Assembly (NCBI GenBank): GCA_016791285.1
Contig: JAEUMX010000136.1
Location: forward strand, 1-25,419
DNA length: 25,419 bases
From: Burkholderiales bacterium
GTDB taxonomy: Bacteria; Pseudomonadota; Gammaproteobacteria; Burkholderiales; JAEUMW01
Reading direction: 5' to 3'
The notes under the pieces were generated by a model. The model saw nothing but the letters and a program-made list of their open reading frames with translations, searched no databases and was not told where the DNA came from. Made by a program: the position numbers and the translations under genes. How positions within the stretch are numbered: position 1 is the stretch's first letter; every line of letters starts with the position of its first letter. Shown here in pieces: positions 23,865-25,419 of this stretch.

Positions 23865-24659
23865 TCAGTACCGCAAGGGTACCGCGGACGTGTCGACAAG
23901 ATCCCGGTAGGCATGCCACGTCGCATGGCCGAGCACCGGAACGGTGACGATGAAGCCCACCATCGCGGTGGCGATCGAAACCGCCGTGGCAAGCATGATG
24001 AGGGTCGCCCATAGCGCGAGGGCAAGGGGATTCTCACCCACCGCCCGCACGCTCGTGAGAATGGCGCTGCGCAGAGTCACGATACGCCCCAGCAGCAGGG
24101 GCGGCGAGACGGCCGTGGCCGCGAATACGAGCGCCGCGCCGAGCCCGCCCGCAGCGAGCCACATCACGAACACGAAATCGCCCTGCGCCCGCACCACATA
24201 GCGCAGAAAGCCGCGCGCGTCTTCGATCGGCGTCTTCACGAAGAGCGCGAAGAGCCCCGCGGACACCAGCACCCACAGCGTACCGGCAACGGCCAGCAAG
24301 AGGCCGAGCCACACCAGCGGACGCGTCCCGCGCCGCCAGGCGTGCATGGCGTCCGCGAACGTCGGCCGCTTGCCACGCGAGAGCAGCCGGCTCTGCTCGT
24401 ACAAGCCGGTCGCGAGTATCGGTCCGACCAGGACGAAGCCGGAGAAGGCGCCCGGCAGCAGATACCAATGCTCGAGGCCCGCGGCGAGGATGACGGCCCC
24501 GCCGGCGGCGATCACGAGGCCGTGGAGGAGGCTCGCCCACGGCGTGCGCGTAAAGTCGCGCCACCCCAGTCGCAGCCATACGAAGGGCCGGTCGAGCGGC
24601 ACCTTTCGCACAGGCAGGACATCCGTGCTCGGCGCAGGCGCAGTGGCGGCAGTCGACAT
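23865..24659 (-). CDS. Integral membrane protein, DUF2189 family
   Basis: A 264-residue protein with about six membrane helices after a polar N-terminus of roughly 40 residues (VRKVPLDRPFVWLRLGWRDFTRTPWASLLHGL). Helices are visible near residues 45-65, 65-85, 115-140, 160-185 and 210-245. The LRLGWRDFxxxPxxSLxxG entry and the GFVLVGPILATGLYEQSR segment are typical of DUF2189 proteins, sometimes named as cytochrome c oxidase subunit I-like. No haem or copper ligands that would make it an oxidase are evident, so that name is doubtful. Start ATG 24659 is the first methionine giving a family-like N-terminus; no ribosome binding site is clear. It is divergent from the cardiolipin synthase gene across 148 bases. 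Confidence 0.8.
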   Translation of the reverse strand: MSTAATAPAPSTDVLPVRKVPLDRPFVWLRLGWRDFTRTPWASLLHGLVIAAGGAVILAAGLEHWYLLPGAFSGFVLVGPILATGLYEQSRLLSRGKRPTFADAMHAWRRGTRPLVWLGLLLAVAGTLWVLVSAGLFALFVKTPIEDARGFLRYVVRAQGDFVFVMWLAAGGLGAALVFAATAVSPPLLLGRIVTLRSAILTSVRAVGENPLALALWATLIMLATAVSIATAMVGFIVTVPVLGHATWHAYRDLVDTSAVPLRY

Positions 24660-24807
24660 AGGAGGCGCTGATGAGAGCAAAGCGAAGGGCAACCTTGGAA
24701 TTCTGGCGCCGCCGAGGACTTGCTGTCCAGTGCGGCGCAACGACCGCAACAGGGTCGCGTCGGCGAACTGCTAAACTCGCCCGTGCTTCATCTGCGCGGG
24801 AAGAACC

Positions 24808-25419
24808 TTGGTCAGCCTCGGCACCCTGTACGTCGCGAGCGAGTGGATCATCCGCGTCGCGATGCTTTTCTACGTGCCGCAGCGGCGTCCCGCGGCCTCC
24901 GCGCGCGCGTGGCTGCTGCTCATCTTCTTCCTGCCCTGGGTCGGGCTGCTCCTGTACGGACTGATCGGGCGCGTGTTCCTGCCGCGGAGTCGTCTCGAAA
25001 TGCAGGCCAAGGTCATCGAGGCGCTGAAGGCGCTCGGCGCCCGCGAGCACACCGGTCCGCCGCTGCGTCCGCCGCTGCCGCCCGAATTCGCGCCGGCCCT
25101 CGACCTGGCCGAAAATCTGTCGGAGTTTTCCGTCGTCGGCGGCAACCGCTTCGAGCTCCTGCCGCACTACGATGCGGCGATCGATCGCCTTCTGATCGAG
25201 ATCGAGCAGGCGCACGCCTCGGTGCATATGCTCTATTACATCTACGCACCGGACGAGACCGGCGAGCGCGTGACCGCTGCCCTGGAGCGTGCCGCGCGGC
25301 GAGGCGTCAACGTGCGGGTCGTGATGGATGCGATCGGCTCGCGCCCCGGCCTGAAGCGGCTCGCGCCGCGCATGCGCACGGCCGGCATCGAGGTCACTTC
25401 CGCACTGCCGCTGCGCCTG
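24808..25419 (+). CDS. Cardiolipin synthase (phospholipase D family), 3' end cut off
   Basis: The frame is open from 24775 to the window edge; 204 codons are visible. The protein begins with two membrane helices (about residues 5-20 and 33-55, the latter LLLIFFLPWVGLLLYGLIGR), as in the PLD N-terminal domain of ClsA. Then comes the start of the first phospholipase D domain: NRFELLPHYDAAIDRLLIEIEQAHASVHMLYYIYAPDETGERV and VRVVMDAIGS. The window ends before the first HKD catalytic motif, so activity cannot be checked. The best start is TTG 24808, with GGGAAG four bases upstream; the first ATG (24862) would cut off the first helix. Cardiolipin synthases join two phosphatidylglycerols, or phosphatidylethanolamine and phosphatidylglycerol, in the inner membrane. 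Confidence 0.85.
   Translation, partial: MVSLGTLYVASEWIIRVAMLFYVPQRRPAASARAWLLLIFFLPWVGLLLYGLIGRVFLPRSRLEMQAKVIEALKALGAREHTGPPLRPPLPPEFAPALDLAENLSEFSVVGGNRFELLPHYDAAIDRLLIEIEQAHASVHMLYYIYAPDETGERVTAALERAARRGVNVRVVMDAIGSRPGLKRLAPRMRTAGIEVTSALPLRL

Noticed and set aside
23865..24659. Cytochrome c oxidase subunit I-like assignment for the DUF2189 protein
   Set aside because: No pattern of conserved histidine ligands for haem or copper is visible and the length is half that of a real subunit I.

Overview
The window reads as chromosomal DNA of a GC-rich betaproteobacterium, by eye about two-thirds G+C. Three things point there: the gene order nadD-rsfS-rlmH-maf-rng, the pilU-pilT block divergent from yggS-proC-yggT-yggU (also seen in Pseudomonas), and a class I PHA synthase next to a crotonase and a homodimeric-type pyruvate dehydrogenase. 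Coding density is high and no gap exceeds about 205 bases. I see no tRNA, rRNA, CRISPR array, insertion sequence or phage gene. The first gene (mgtA) is cut by the left edge and the last (a cardiolipin synthase) by the right edge.

Layout. 1-3220 (+): 3' part of a Mg2+ P-type ATPase, hemJ, and an overlapping gene for an exported HIRAN-domain protein. 3248-4912 (-): long-chain acyl-CoA synthetase. 5095-6255 (+): THUMP-domain 23S rRNA methyltransferase. 6278-8490 (-): pilT-pilU, the type IV pilus retraction ATPases. 8588-13201 (+): yggS, proC, yggT, yggU and a dynamin-like GTPase, with a promoter and a candidate structured leader before proC. 13224-16862 (-): nadD-rsfS-rlmH-maf-rng. 16932-23534 (-): phaC, crotonase, aceE and an aceF-like gene. 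23632-24659 (-): two uncharacterised membrane proteins. 24808-25419 (+): start of a cardiolipin synthase.

Most of the window is housekeeping. The main exception is the aceF-like gene. It keeps an intact lipoyl domain with its lysine and an E3/E1-binding domain. Its acyltransferase domain, however, has Ser-353 where the catalytic His should be, Ala for the Gly of the same motif, and lacks roughly 40 residues at its N-terminal end. The reading frame is otherwise clean and the adjacent aceE looks fully active. This resembles the non-catalytic E3-binding protein (protein X) of mammalian PDH and is the best candidate here for something undescribed. Second-tier observations are the proC leader, a dynamin-like GTPase translationally coupled to the yggS-proC-yggT-yggU operon, and a secreted stand-alone HIRAN protein.
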